Shown here: positions 9,093-16,862 of the stretch, in pieces
How the letters are laid out: every line of letters begins with the position of its first letter
Numbering within the stretch: the stretch's first letter is position 1
Assembly: GCF_009938205.1 (NCBI RefSeq)
Contig: NZ_AP019655.1
Location: forward strand, 1,426,001-1,490,000
DNA length: 64,000 bases
Source of the DNA: Vibrio panuliri
GTDB taxonomy: Bacteria > Pseudomonadota > Gammaproteobacteria > Enterobacterales > Vibrionaceae
Direction: 5' to 3'
Position numbers and translations under genes: made by a program
The notes under the pieces: model-generated
Seen by the model: only the letters and a program-made list of their open reading frames with translations
Databases searched by the model: none
Told to the model about the DNA's origin: nothing

Positions 9093-9719
9093 CTATTCTT
9101 GACGCATCAATGCTACTGCCAATCCAGAGCCAATAAAAGTTAACCCTCCACCAATGTTAAGAGCAGAGACAACTCGTGGTTTTTGCTTAAACCAGTGTGC
9201 TAATTGAGAAGAAAATACACCCATCAGGCTAAATCCTACCGCCGTCAGCAGCGCGAACCACACCCCATAAACGACCATTTGCACAGTTACGGAACCAAGC
9301 TGAGGGTTAACAAACTGAGGAATAAACGCAAGGACAAATAGCCCAGGCTTAGGATTTAGCGCGGCGGAAAGGAAACCAGTGGTAAATATCGTTTTAAGTG
9401 ATTGCGGCTCGGCTTGTTCAAGGCTAAACAAGCTTTTTGAGCGCAGAACTTTCACCCCAAGCCAAATCAAATACGCAGCACCGACTAACTTGACAATATA
9501 GAATGCGATTTCAGAGGTTTGAATCAACAACGTTAAACCAAATGTTGCCGCAAAAACGTGAAGCAAAATACCACTACCAGAAGAGCACCCCGATACCCAA
9601 GCCGCCAATTTACCTTGGCTCAATCCACGTGCAATCGCCAAAAGATTATCAGGCCCTGGAGATATCACTAACAATAAGCAGGCTAAGGTATAAGGAATAA
9701 AAATATCCAATGGAAACAT
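9093..9719 (-). CDS. LysE/RhtB-family amino-acid exporter
   Basis: A 208-residue inner-membrane protein with about six hydrophobic helices. The family signature near the N-terminus is present (VISPGPDNLLAIARGLSQGK). A charged stretch around SLFSLEQAEPQSL separates the two halves. It exports amino acids or derivatives such as homoserine, threonine or lysine; the substrate is not predictable. The start ATG 9719 is preceded by a GGGAG-type SD. It is transcribed convergently with the alcohol dehydrogenase gene. Confidence 0.9.
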   Translation of the reverse strand: MFPLDIFIPYTLACLLLVISPGPDNLLAIARGLSQGKLAAWVSGCSSGSGILLHVFAATFGLTLLIQTSEIAFYIVKLVGAAYLIWLGVKVLRSKSLFSLEQAEPQSLKTIFTTGFLSAALNPKPGLFVLAFIPQFVNPQLGSVTVQMVVYGVWFALLTAVGFSLMGVFSSQLAHWFKQKPRVVSALNIGGGLTFIGSGLAVALMRQE

Positions 9720-9850
9720 GATGACTCCCTGTCGTTAATATGAAATGACACCAATAACCCTACCTGAGACTTAGCTGTAAATACGAGCCATTATTGACCA
9801 AATTTTCCACTATCTAACACATAATCTGTGTCACTTTTGCAAATCGCTAA

Positions 9851-9886
9851 AAAAGAAAAAGCCAGAGATAGCGACCTCTGGCTTTC
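9851..9886 (-). terminator. Terminator of the C45-family hydrolase gene
   Basis: Stem AAAGCCAGAG / CTCTGGCTTT with a run TTTTTCTTTT on the minus strand, just past the stop at 9912. Confidence 0.9.
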
Positions 9887-9911
9887 GTTATTTTATCTCG
9901 TTAATCGATGA

Positions 9912-11099
9912 TTAGTAGTTAGTCATATGCACGGGTTCGTGCTCGCTATCGGTCTGGAAGTACACATCTACTTTCTTACCGTTCACTTTATAGTAAGTGT
10001 TGGTCACTGTGCCCATCATCTCTCCACGTCCTTTCCACAAAGGTTTGCTTTGAAGCAGTTTACGTACATCTGATTCAGCCGTATTCACCGATGCGTTCGC
10101 CATAAATTTTGACGCGGCATCTTGGCGAGCAAGAGAGTGCGCAGCGAATGCCTCATCAACAAAGTCAGCCGTTTCACCGTAAATCGAATGGTTCGCGTGC
10201 GCTTTGTAGTCACCTTCGCTGTAGTTCACTTTACCGCCATATGTGTTCTCAATGTTCATCGCTGGTTTGTTTGCCGATGCAACCGTGTAAGTAAAGAACG
10301 CCGTGTACTCTGGGTATTTATCGAACACCGATTTAATGCCTTGGTAGCTTTCCTCGTTGTACACATCCCAGCTAAGGTAAAATGATGGCGTCGCTGTATC
10401 ACTTAAGATCTCTCCGCCGTCCTTTTCACGCAACGTACCTTGGTCAGCCATGGTGTTCATCGTCATCACCTGAGCACCTTTGGTCACACCACCATAAGGG
10501 ATAAGACCTGCCCAAGTTTGAATTAGACGGGTTTTACCATCAGTATCCGTGTGCTTAAGCATTAGCAGACCCGTGTAGTTAACGCCCATATAGTCAAAGT
10601 TCGATGCCGCCCAAGCTTTATCACCCACTGCCGCGACAGCCATTGAGGTACATTTTGCTGGCGCAGATGCATCATGGGCTGGTTTCTCTGCCTGTAAGAA
10701 ACCCATACCACCGTTACGCTGAGATTCTAAGATGGCTTCATCAGACATCGCAACCGCTAACAATAGATTAGGGTTCTTGTTAAGTTCATCGGCAAGACCA
10801 CGGATATAGGCAGCAGATTCCGGACTCGCTTTCTCTAGCTTAGTGAATACTTGTTGCTTATCGAATGACTGAGATAAAGACTCCGCGCTTAAGCCCGGCA
10901 ACATCACACCTAGAGTATCGCTGAAGCGCTTGATTGCACTCTCAACTTGATCGCCAGCGACCTCACCAACATGTTTACCAAGCTCATACGTAGAGCCGGT
11001 AAACTGTACCTCACCAATTTGATCGGTGTGTTGGATAAGTTCTGCATTAGCATTGAGCGCAATAGCAGAAAGTAACGAAGCTAGAAGAGTCTTTTTCAT
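9912..11099 (-). CDS. Exported C45-family Ntn-hydrolase/acyltransferase
   Basis: 395 residues. A signal peptide (residues 1-19, ending NANA-E) directs export. The family's autoproteolytic site is Cys150 in AKCTSMAV; cleavage before this Cys would release an N-terminal nucleophile. SNFDYMG follows as in isopenicillin N acyltransferase and carcinine hydrolase relatives. It likely cleaves or forms amide bonds of small acylated amines in the periplasm or outside the cell. Substrate unknown. Monocistronic, with its own terminator downstream. Confidence 0.82.
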   Translation of the reverse strand: MKKTLLASLLSAIALNANAELIQHTDQIGEVQFTGSTYELGKHVGEVAGDQVESAIKRFSDTLGVMLPGLSAESLSQSFDKQQVFTKLEKASPESAAYIRGLADELNKNPNLLLAVAMSDEAILESQRNGGMGFLQAEKPAHDASAPAKCTSMAVAAVGDKAWAASNFDYMGVNYTGLLMLKHTDTDGKTRLIQTWAGLIPYGGVTKGAQVMTMNTMADQGTLREKDGGEILSDTATPSFYLSWDVYNEESYQGIKSVFDKYPEYTAFFTYTVASANKPAMNIENTYGGKVNYSEGDYKAHANHSIYGETADFVDEAFAAHSLARQDAASKFMANASVNTAESDVRKLLQSKPLWKGRGEMMGTVTNTYYKVNGKKVDVYFQTDSEHEPVHMTNY

Positions 11100-11240
11100 A
11101 GTGTCCTCACGGGATATATCTTTAAACTGAGTTCATCATAAGAAAGACGCTATATCTAAGCATTACAACGGTGTTTAGTAATCGCTAGCAAAGCATTTTG
11201 ATTGCCAGCGCAAAGCGATAAATGATGGCTTTAAGCCATA

Positions 11241-11276
11241 AAAAAAGCGCGTCACCTATTTGCAGTCACGCGCTTT
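11241..11276 (-). terminator. Terminator of the MATE gene
   Basis: Stem AAAGCGCGT / ACGCGCTTT with a T run on the minus strand, 28 bp past the MATE stop. A small ATGGCT-TTA-AGCCAT hairpin lies at 11224-11238, next to the T run. Confidence 0.85.
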
Positions 11277-11303
11277 ATCTTATGGATTGAATTGTATTTG
11301 GAC

Positions 11304-12695
11304 TTAACTGGCCGTCACGCCGTTAGCTTCAACCGTGTTGCGGCGCTTAATCACAAAGCGCAGACGTAGCAACATCAGAATGGCGGCGACAGTTAAGCCG
11401 GTGAGAATCCCCACCCAAAAACCTTTCTCGCCCATTGCGGGTACAACGTAATCGGTTAGACCGAGCACGACACCCATTGGCAGCGCCAAGCCCCAGTATG
11501 ACGCAATCGCTAAGAACATCGGAATTTTCGTATCTTTATAGCCACGCAACGCGCCATTGGCTGAAGTTTGCAGCGCGTCACTAAACTGGTACATCGCAGT
11601 AAAAACCAGCAAGGTTGCAGCGGTTGCGCTAATTGCGGGATCCGTCGTATATAAACGAATAATCCACTCAGGGAAGAGCAAGAAAATCGTCACTGAAATC
11701 AGCGACACCATCGCCGCAACTAAAATGCCGATTTTACTGCGTTCAATCGCACTCTGTTCCTCACGTTCACCCAGTGAATGACCAACACGAATCGTGATAC
11801 CAAATGAGATACTCATTGGAATCACGTAAGTCAGACTTGAGATATTCAACGCAATCTGCGCAGCCGCAACGTTCTCAGCGCCAATACGACCAATTAACAG
11901 AGCGATTACCGCAAAAATGCTGCCACAAACCGCGATATTCATACCAATCGGCAGACCCAATTTGAGCAGATTAAACATCTCTTTAGCGCGGGGTTTTACA
12001 TCAGCAAATGAGATAATTTTCTTGTAGTGATGATGTCCACGAATGTATGAATAAAGCAAGCCTGACATCACCCAGTAGACCAAACTGGTTGCCCAACCAC
12101 AGCCAACCGCACCAAGCTCTGGGAAGCCCAGTTTGCCGTAAATAAGTACGTAGTTGACTGGAATATTGAGCAGTAACCCAATCACCGAGATAACCATTGG
12201 TACCTTGGTATTGTTCATTCCTTCGCAAAAGCCATTTAAGGTATAGAACAGCGCAATCCCTGGCACTCCAAAAGCGAGAGCAAAAGCATAGTCACTCGCA
12301 ATAGGGATGATATCAGAAGCAACACCAATCCATTCGAGAATCGGTTTGGCACTCAGCAAGTAGCTGATCAGCAACACGCTAGAGAGCAGCGCAAGCCAAA
12401 CCATCTGAAAAAACTCAACCGAAATACTGGGAAAATCACGAGCGCCTCGGTGATAAGCCACCACGGGAGTCAGCGCCATAATTATGCCGCGCAGCAATAG
12501 TAAAACCGGGATCCAAAGACTACCACCCAGTGCTATCGCCGCAAGATCAGCAGGGCTTACTTGGCCCGCCATAGTGGTATCAACAAACCCCATCGCTTGA
12601 GTGGCGATTTGCGTCAAAATAATAGGAATCGACAGATGCATCAAAGCACCCGATTCACGAGTAAAGCGAGAGAAAGGACTTAATGTCGTTTGCAT
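11304..12695 (-). CDS. MATE family multidrug/Na+ efflux transporter, NorM-like
   Basis: A 463-residue inner-membrane protein with about 12 hydrophobic helices in two homologous halves. The N-terminal half has the NorM-like GFVDTTMAGQVSPADLAAIALG. Length and topology match NorM, which exports cationic drugs and dyes in exchange for Na+ or H+. Vibrios carry several MATE paralogues, so I do not assign the norM symbol. It starts at ATG 12695 and is divergent from the methyltransferase at 12969. Confidence 0.9.
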   Translation of the reverse strand: MQTTLSPFSRFTRESGALMHLSIPIILTQIATQAMGFVDTTMAGQVSPADLAAIALGGSLWIPVLLLLRGIIMALTPVVAYHRGARDFPSISVEFFQMVWLALLSSVLLISYLLSAKPILEWIGVASDIIPIASDYAFALAFGVPGIALFYTLNGFCEGMNNTKVPMVISVIGLLLNIPVNYVLIYGKLGFPELGAVGCGWATSLVYWVMSGLLYSYIRGHHHYKKIISFADVKPRAKEMFNLLKLGLPIGMNIAVCGSIFAVIALLIGRIGAENVAAAQIALNISSLTYVIPMSISFGITIRVGHSLGEREEQSAIERSKIGILVAAMVSLISVTIFLLFPEWIIRLYTTDPAISATAATLLVFTAMYQFSDALQTSANGALRGYKDTKIPMFLAIASYWGLALPMGVVLGLTDYVVPAMGEKGFWVGILTGLTVAAILMLLRLRFVIKRRNTVEANGVTAS

Positions 12696-12968
12696 GGTAT
12701 TTCACAAACACCAATATAAATGCACCAATGATGGCAGGATAGCGGGTGTGCATTTTAGGGTGTGCCCATCGGGCGGCGATAATATAAACAGCTTGCTAAA
12801 ATCGGTCAAGCATCACGTTTATGATCAAAATCCAATAACATCATGAAAGTGAAACGATTGCTAAAAACACATAAGGTTGACATCAAGAAATAGTTGTTAT
12901 TTTTTGCTTCGTTCTCAGTCAATGTTGGTATAGCATGCGCAGCCCAATTATTTACGAGCATAACCACT

Positions 12969-13724
12969 GTGGGAATTATTCCTTCAAACGCCCTCTATAC
13001 CGACCTTTCAGGTTACTATGATTTGATGTGTGCCGACATCGATTACAAAGCGCAAAGTCACTACGTCAGCCGTCTGCATCAACTATTTGGCAATCAAGGT
13101 AAAAAGCACCTTGATCTCGCGTGCGGAACAGGCCCACACATCCGTCACTTTATCGATTTTGGTTATCAAAGCAGTGGGCTTGATCTCAACCAACCAATGC
13201 TTGACCTTGCTAAAGTTCGCTGTCCTGAAGCGGATTTTATCTTGCACAATATGTGCGATTTCACCGTCGAGCAGCCACTTGATTTGATTACCTGCTTTCT
13301 TTATTCCATCCACTACAGCGATGGTATTGAAAACCTGAAGAAGTGTATCGAAGCCGCCCATGCCGCTTTGGCACAAGGTGGTATGCTCTGTTTTAACTCG
13401 GTCAATTGCGACAAAATCGACAACCGTTCCTTCGTTCGCCACAGCGCTAATCATGAAGGCAGTGAGTTTACCTTCAGTTCCGGTTGGAAATACTGCGGTG
13501 AAGGAGAACGCCAGTTCTTAACCCTTAGCATCGAAAAACAGTCTGAAACTGAAAAACAGCTTTGGAATGATGAGCACCCAATGGTGGCAGTGAATTATCA
13601 AGAGCTAACAGCGTTACTTGAGCCCTATTTTAAAGTGCACATTTTCCAACATGACTATGAAAAGATTCTCCCTTGGGATGGTCAAGCAGGAAACGCGTTC
13701 TTCGCTTGCGTAAAACGTGACTAA
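12969..13724 (+). CDS. Class I SAM-dependent methyltransferase
   Basis: 251 residues from GTG 12969; the frame is open upstream to a TTG at 12894, but that extension is not methyltransferase-like. Motif I is LDLACGTGPHIRHF, followed by the acidic residue in SGLDLNQPML and motif IV around LITCFLYSIHY. This is a small-molecule or protein methyltransferase of unknown target. No clear SD precedes the GTG, so the start is uncertain. A TTGACA hexamer at 12877 could be a -35 box. Confidence 0.82.
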   Translation: MGIIPSNALYTDLSGYYDLMCADIDYKAQSHYVSRLHQLFGNQGKKHLDLACGTGPHIRHFIDFGYQSSGLDLNQPMLDLAKVRCPEADFILHNMCDFTVEQPLDLITCFLYSIHYSDGIENLKKCIEAAHAALAQGGMLCFNSVNCDKIDNRSFVRHSANHEGSEFTFSSGWKYCGEGERQFLTLSIEKQSETEKQLWNDEHPMVAVNYQELTALLEPYFKVHIFQHDYEKILPWDGQAGNAFFACVKRD

Positions 13725-13734
13725 CCAACTTCTC

Positions 13735-13775
13735 AACTTGGCTCTCAACGCTTTTCTTAAGAGCCAAGTTTTATT
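13735..13775 (+). terminator. Terminator after the methyltransferase
   Basis: Ten-bp stem AACTTGGCTC / GAGCCAAGTT followed by TTATT. The next gene is convergent. Confidence 0.8.
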
Positions 13776-13794
13776 CTCCCCGAGCCGATACCAA

Positions 13795-14553
13795 TCAGCT
13801 TACCGTAGACAATGGCTTTCGTGCCACCAGCAAGCCAACGCGCTGCTTTCTTAATGTTAAAGCTACTCTTTTGATGCTTGAAAGAGTCCCAAAGTCGTAG
13901 CAGGGATGCTCTTCTATTTGGCTAAAGCCTGCTTGTGCGAGCTGTTCTCGCCAAAAACGTGCCGAGTGAAAGCAAACCCCAACACCCGCTGTATTGGCAC
14001 CGAGTTTCTCTGTGAGTGGCGCTAGAATCTGGCTAGATGTAAGATGGAAAATCAACTGACTGGGAAGATCCTCGCTCAAAGCCCCCTCATAAAAGTTCTC
14101 AAAAATCATGATAATACCGCCGGGAGCCAACGAACGATAAGCATCGTGCAGCGCTCGCTGTTGTAAAGCGCAGGTGTCGCGATACCCGCTAGTAACGAAA
14201 TGATGCAACACCCAATTAAACTGCACCGCATTCAATCCACTGGGTAGCGCAATGTTTTGGAAAGGAGATTGAATAACCTGCTTGCGTCGATTGGGTAGGT
14301 TTTTTTCTGCCAATGTTTTTTCCGGCTCCACAACCACCGCCGATGCATTTGGGTAATGGTACAAAAGTTTATCAGCGTATTTACCGTTACCACCTCCCAC
14401 ATCTAACAACCTAAAAGGCGACTGAGAAATTTGGAACTTAGCCAACGCTTGTTTTACCAGTTCAAACATCATGTCATCCACGTACTCTGTATCAAATGCT
14501 TGAGTTTGCTGGCTAGAAAGCAATTTTACCGAATCTGTCATGTGATCATCCAA
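13795..14553 (-). CDS. Class I SAM-dependent methyltransferase
   Basis: 252 residues. SAM motif I is LLDVGGGNGKYADKL; the acidic loop VVVEPEKTL and motif IV VQFNWVLHHFV follow. Two starts are possible: ATG 14553 or ATG 14541. The second has GGATG about 7 nt upstream and gives 248 residues. It is not closely similar to the neighbouring methyltransferase (12969) apart from the fold. Target unknown; convergent with that gene. Confidence 0.82.
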   Translation of the reverse strand: MDDHMTDSVKLLSSQQTQAFDTEYVDDMMFELVKQALAKFQISQSPFRLLDVGGGNGKYADKLLYHYPNASAVVVEPEKTLAEKNLPNRRKQVIQSPFQNIALPSGLNAVQFNWVLHHFVTSGYRDTCALQQRALHDAYRSLAPGGIIMIFENFYEGALSEDLPSQLIFHLTSSQILAPLTEKLGANTAGVGVCFHSARFWREQLAQAGFSQIEEHPCYDFGTLSSIKRVALTLRKQRVGLLVARKPLSTVS

Positions 14554-14904
14554 GCCGACGTTAATGGGTTTAGCTTTTTTAACGCATAATCCACACCAGC
14601 ATAGATAATCTTATTTTTCATTCGTTTATCAACCGAACATTTTCAACTCGCAAATTCAGAACCATTCTGAGAAGCAATTTATGGTTTGACTCTAAGTCCA
14701 CCGCAGTGGTCAATTGCCTAATGGCAAGAAAAAACACAAATTGGAGCCAAGATAATTGATAATGATTCAAATTCTTTTTTGATAAATCGCTCTTTAAACC
14801 TTGTTACCAATCTAATTCCTCTATATAAAAGACCAGAATATAAAAATAACGAATAAGTTTAGTAACAAAAACGTTGTTTTTAGTTGCTTGCTATAGGAAA
14901 AAGT
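14554..14904. other. Intergenic region upstream of chemoreceptor
   Basis: About 350 bp, AT-rich. It contains the Fur-like site listed separately and the SD AGGAAAAAGT of the chemoreceptor. No small ORF or hairpin stands out. Confidence 0.5.
14756..14773 (+). promoter_or_regulatory. Possible Fur-like box
   Basis: TTGATAATGATTCAAATT resembles the Fur consensus (TGATAAT-N-ATTATCA): the left half is exact, the right half weaker. It lies 132 bp before the chemoreceptor ATG. Confidence 0.35.
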
Positions 14905-16545
14905 ATGAATTATCTATCTAAATTGAAAGTAAAGACTCGCCTCGCTATAGGCTTCGGTACTTTGGTTTCGCTGATGATGCTACTAACGGTGTTAGGTATT
15001 CAGAAAGTTAACTATATCGACTCCACTTTAGCCGAAGTCACCGATGTAAACTCAGTCAAACAGCGCTATGCCATCAACTATCGAGGCAGTGTTCACGATA
15101 GAGCGATTGCCATTCGAGATGTTGCGATTGCCCGCAGCAATGCCGAAGTAAACACACTGGTCAATGAAATTCAGCAACTTAAAGAGTTTTACGATCAGTC
15201 AGAGCAAGGCATGCAGAAAATGTTGGCTAGCGGTGTGATGTTTACAAAGCAGGAGCTTGATATTCTGCATAAAATTGATGATATCAAACGTTCAACACTG
15301 CCACTCATCGATCAAATTATCGCCGACAAAAAACAAGGTAAGCCCGTCAATGACAGCGTACTTGATAAAGCTCGCCCTGCCTTTATTACTTGGCTAAATC
15401 ACATCAACCAATTTATTGATTATCAAGAAAAGCTCAACCAAGAGTTGACCCCACAAGCTCGTGAAATGGCAGGCGGATTCCAAAACCTAATGCTCATTCT
15501 CAGTGCTATCGCGTTAGTGATTTCTGTGATTGTTGGTGTCGCCATTGAACGCAGTTTTCGTCGTTCTCTAGGCGGTGAACCGCATGATGCACAGCAGGCG
15601 ATCCAAATGATGGCAGAGGGCGATTTAACTCAACGTCAAGAAAGCAGCTTTTCTGGCAGTATTCTTGATTCACTATCTGCGATGTCAGGGAAATTGATCA
15701 ACATTGTCGGCAATATTCGCGGGGCTTCCAACATGTTGGCGGAGCAAGTGAAAGAAGTGTCTACCGGGTCTAGTCAAGTACTCGCAACAGCTCAAGATCA
15801 AGCCATGTTGACTGAGAGTATGGTGACTAAATTAGATGGTATGCGCACCAGTATTGATGAAATCGCTCATATCGTGAACCTCTCTGAACAAAACTCCGTC
15901 GCGACATCTGAGCATGCCGTTGAAGGACGTCAATTGATTGTTTCAGTGGCTGACCAAATGGAAAAAGTCACCAACGCAGTAAACGGCACTGTGGTTCAAG
16001 TTAAGCAACTCGAAGCAAAGACCCAAGATATCAGTGGTATCGTCAATATGATCAGTGAAATTTCTGATCAAACGAATTTGCTTGCATTAAACGCTGCTAT
16101 TGAAGCTGCGCGTGCCGGTGAATCGGGGCGCGGATTTGCCGTGGTGGCTGATGAGGTTCGCAACCTTGCTCAACGCACGGGGGCGGCGACCACACAAATT
16201 GAAACCCTACTTAAAGAGGTTCAAGCCCAAACCGTGGCAAGCGTTACTGCAATGGAAAATACCCAACCGCAAGTTGAAGAGTGCCAGCAGAACACCTCTG
16301 CTGCGAGTGACCTTCTTGTTGGTATTGAGCAACAAGCGCAAGATACATTAAGCCGCGTACGCGATATCGTAGTCGCGACTCAAGAGCAAGTTGAGGTAGT
16401 CAGTGAAGTGGTTACCGCGATGGATCAAATCTCAACCATGTCACGCAGTTCAGTCGAACTAATGACGAACAATGAAGTCGCGGGTCAAAAGCTAAATGAG
16501 CTATCTGTGCACCTAGAACAAGAAGTGGCCTACTTTAAGATCTAA
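14905..16545 (+). CDS. Methyl-accepting chemotaxis protein
   Basis: A 546-residue transmembrane chemoreceptor. TM1 is about residues 12-32. A four-helix-bundle-like periplasmic sensor runs to about 190, then comes TM2 (LMLILSAIALVISVIVGVA) and a HAMP linker. The cytoplasmic signalling tip is the conserved hairpin DQTNLLALNAAIEAARAGES. It binds CheW/CheA and tunes flagellar rotation; the ligand is unknown. There is no C-terminal CheR-binding pentapeptide (it ends VAYFKI). ATG 14905 with SD AGGAAAAAGT is preferred over the frame start at TTG 14884. Confidence 0.93.
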   Translation: MNYLSKLKVKTRLAIGFGTLVSLMMLLTVLGIQKVNYIDSTLAEVTDVNSVKQRYAINYRGSVHDRAIAIRDVAIARSNAEVNTLVNEIQQLKEFYDQSEQGMQKMLASGVMFTKQELDILHKIDDIKRSTLPLIDQIIADKKQGKPVNDSVLDKARPAFITWLNHINQFIDYQEKLNQELTPQAREMAGGFQNLMLILSAIALVISVIVGVAIERSFRRSLGGEPHDAQQAIQMMAEGDLTQRQESSFSGSILDSLSAMSGKLINIVGNIRGASNMLAEQVKEVSTGSSQVLATAQDQAMLTESMVTKLDGMRTSIDEIAHIVNLSEQNSVATSEHAVEGRQLIVSVADQMEKVTNAVNGTVVQVKQLEAKTQDISGIVNMISEISDQTNLLALNAAIEAARAGESGRGFAVVADEVRNLAQRTGAATTQIETLLKEVQAQTVASVTAMENTQPQVEECQQNTSAASDLLVGIEQQAQDTLSRVRDIVVATQEQVEVVSEVVTAMDQISTMSRSSVELMTNNEVAGQKLNELSVHLEQEVAYFKI

Positions 16546-16552
16546 GCATCAC

Positions 16553-16821
16553 TTATACTCAAGTAACCTCAAGATGTTTGGTTCAGCGAGAATGACTTGG
16601 TTTGTAGGCAAGGCAACGAGTTGAAGGTCTAGTGGTTCTAAACCAAAAATCGTTAACGATGCATACGAACCAAGGAAACTCGCCCTTCGGGAGCTCGTCA
16701 CTGGCCCGATTTCTACGTCAAACTACTTGAAAATAGGTGGCTATTTCACGTCGTAGTTTTCCTTGAACTTGAGCCAGTGACAAGGCTCTGAATCCTGCAT
16801 CTTGAAGTCACTTGAGTATAA
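16553..16821. repeat. 269-bp inverted-repeat element (MITE-like, Vibrio type)
   Basis: Terminal inverted repeats of 24 bp match at 22 positions: 16553-16576 (TTATACTCAAGTAACCTC then AAGATG) and 16798-16821 (CATCTTGAAG then TCACTTGAGTATAA). No ORF is inside. Elements with these ends and the inner CGCCCTTCGGGAGCTCGTCA are, from memory, widespread in Vibrio intergenic DNA. It sits between the chemoreceptor stop and that gene's terminator. A diverged partial copy is at 43285-43376. Confidence 0.8.
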
Positions 16822-16825
16822 TGTA

Positions 16826-16851
16826 AGCCCTCACTTCGGTGAGGGCTTTTT
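16826..16851 (+). terminator. Terminator (chemoreceptor, beyond the repeat)
   Basis: Stem AGCCCTCAC / GTGAGGGCT closed by a TTCG tetraloop, then TTTTT. It lies between the repeat element and the convergent EF-G-like gene. Confidence 0.9.
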
Positions 16852-16862
16852 AGTATCAAGCG

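Noticed and set aside
9503..9700. Plus-strand ORF within the LysE gene
   Set aside because: It is a shadow frame of a clearly coding minus-strand gene, without SD or family features.
12894..12968. N-terminal extension of the methyltransferase from TTG 12894
   Set aside because: No ATG or SD and a hydrophobic sequence unlike methyltransferase N-termini; GTG 12969 fits better, though not proven.
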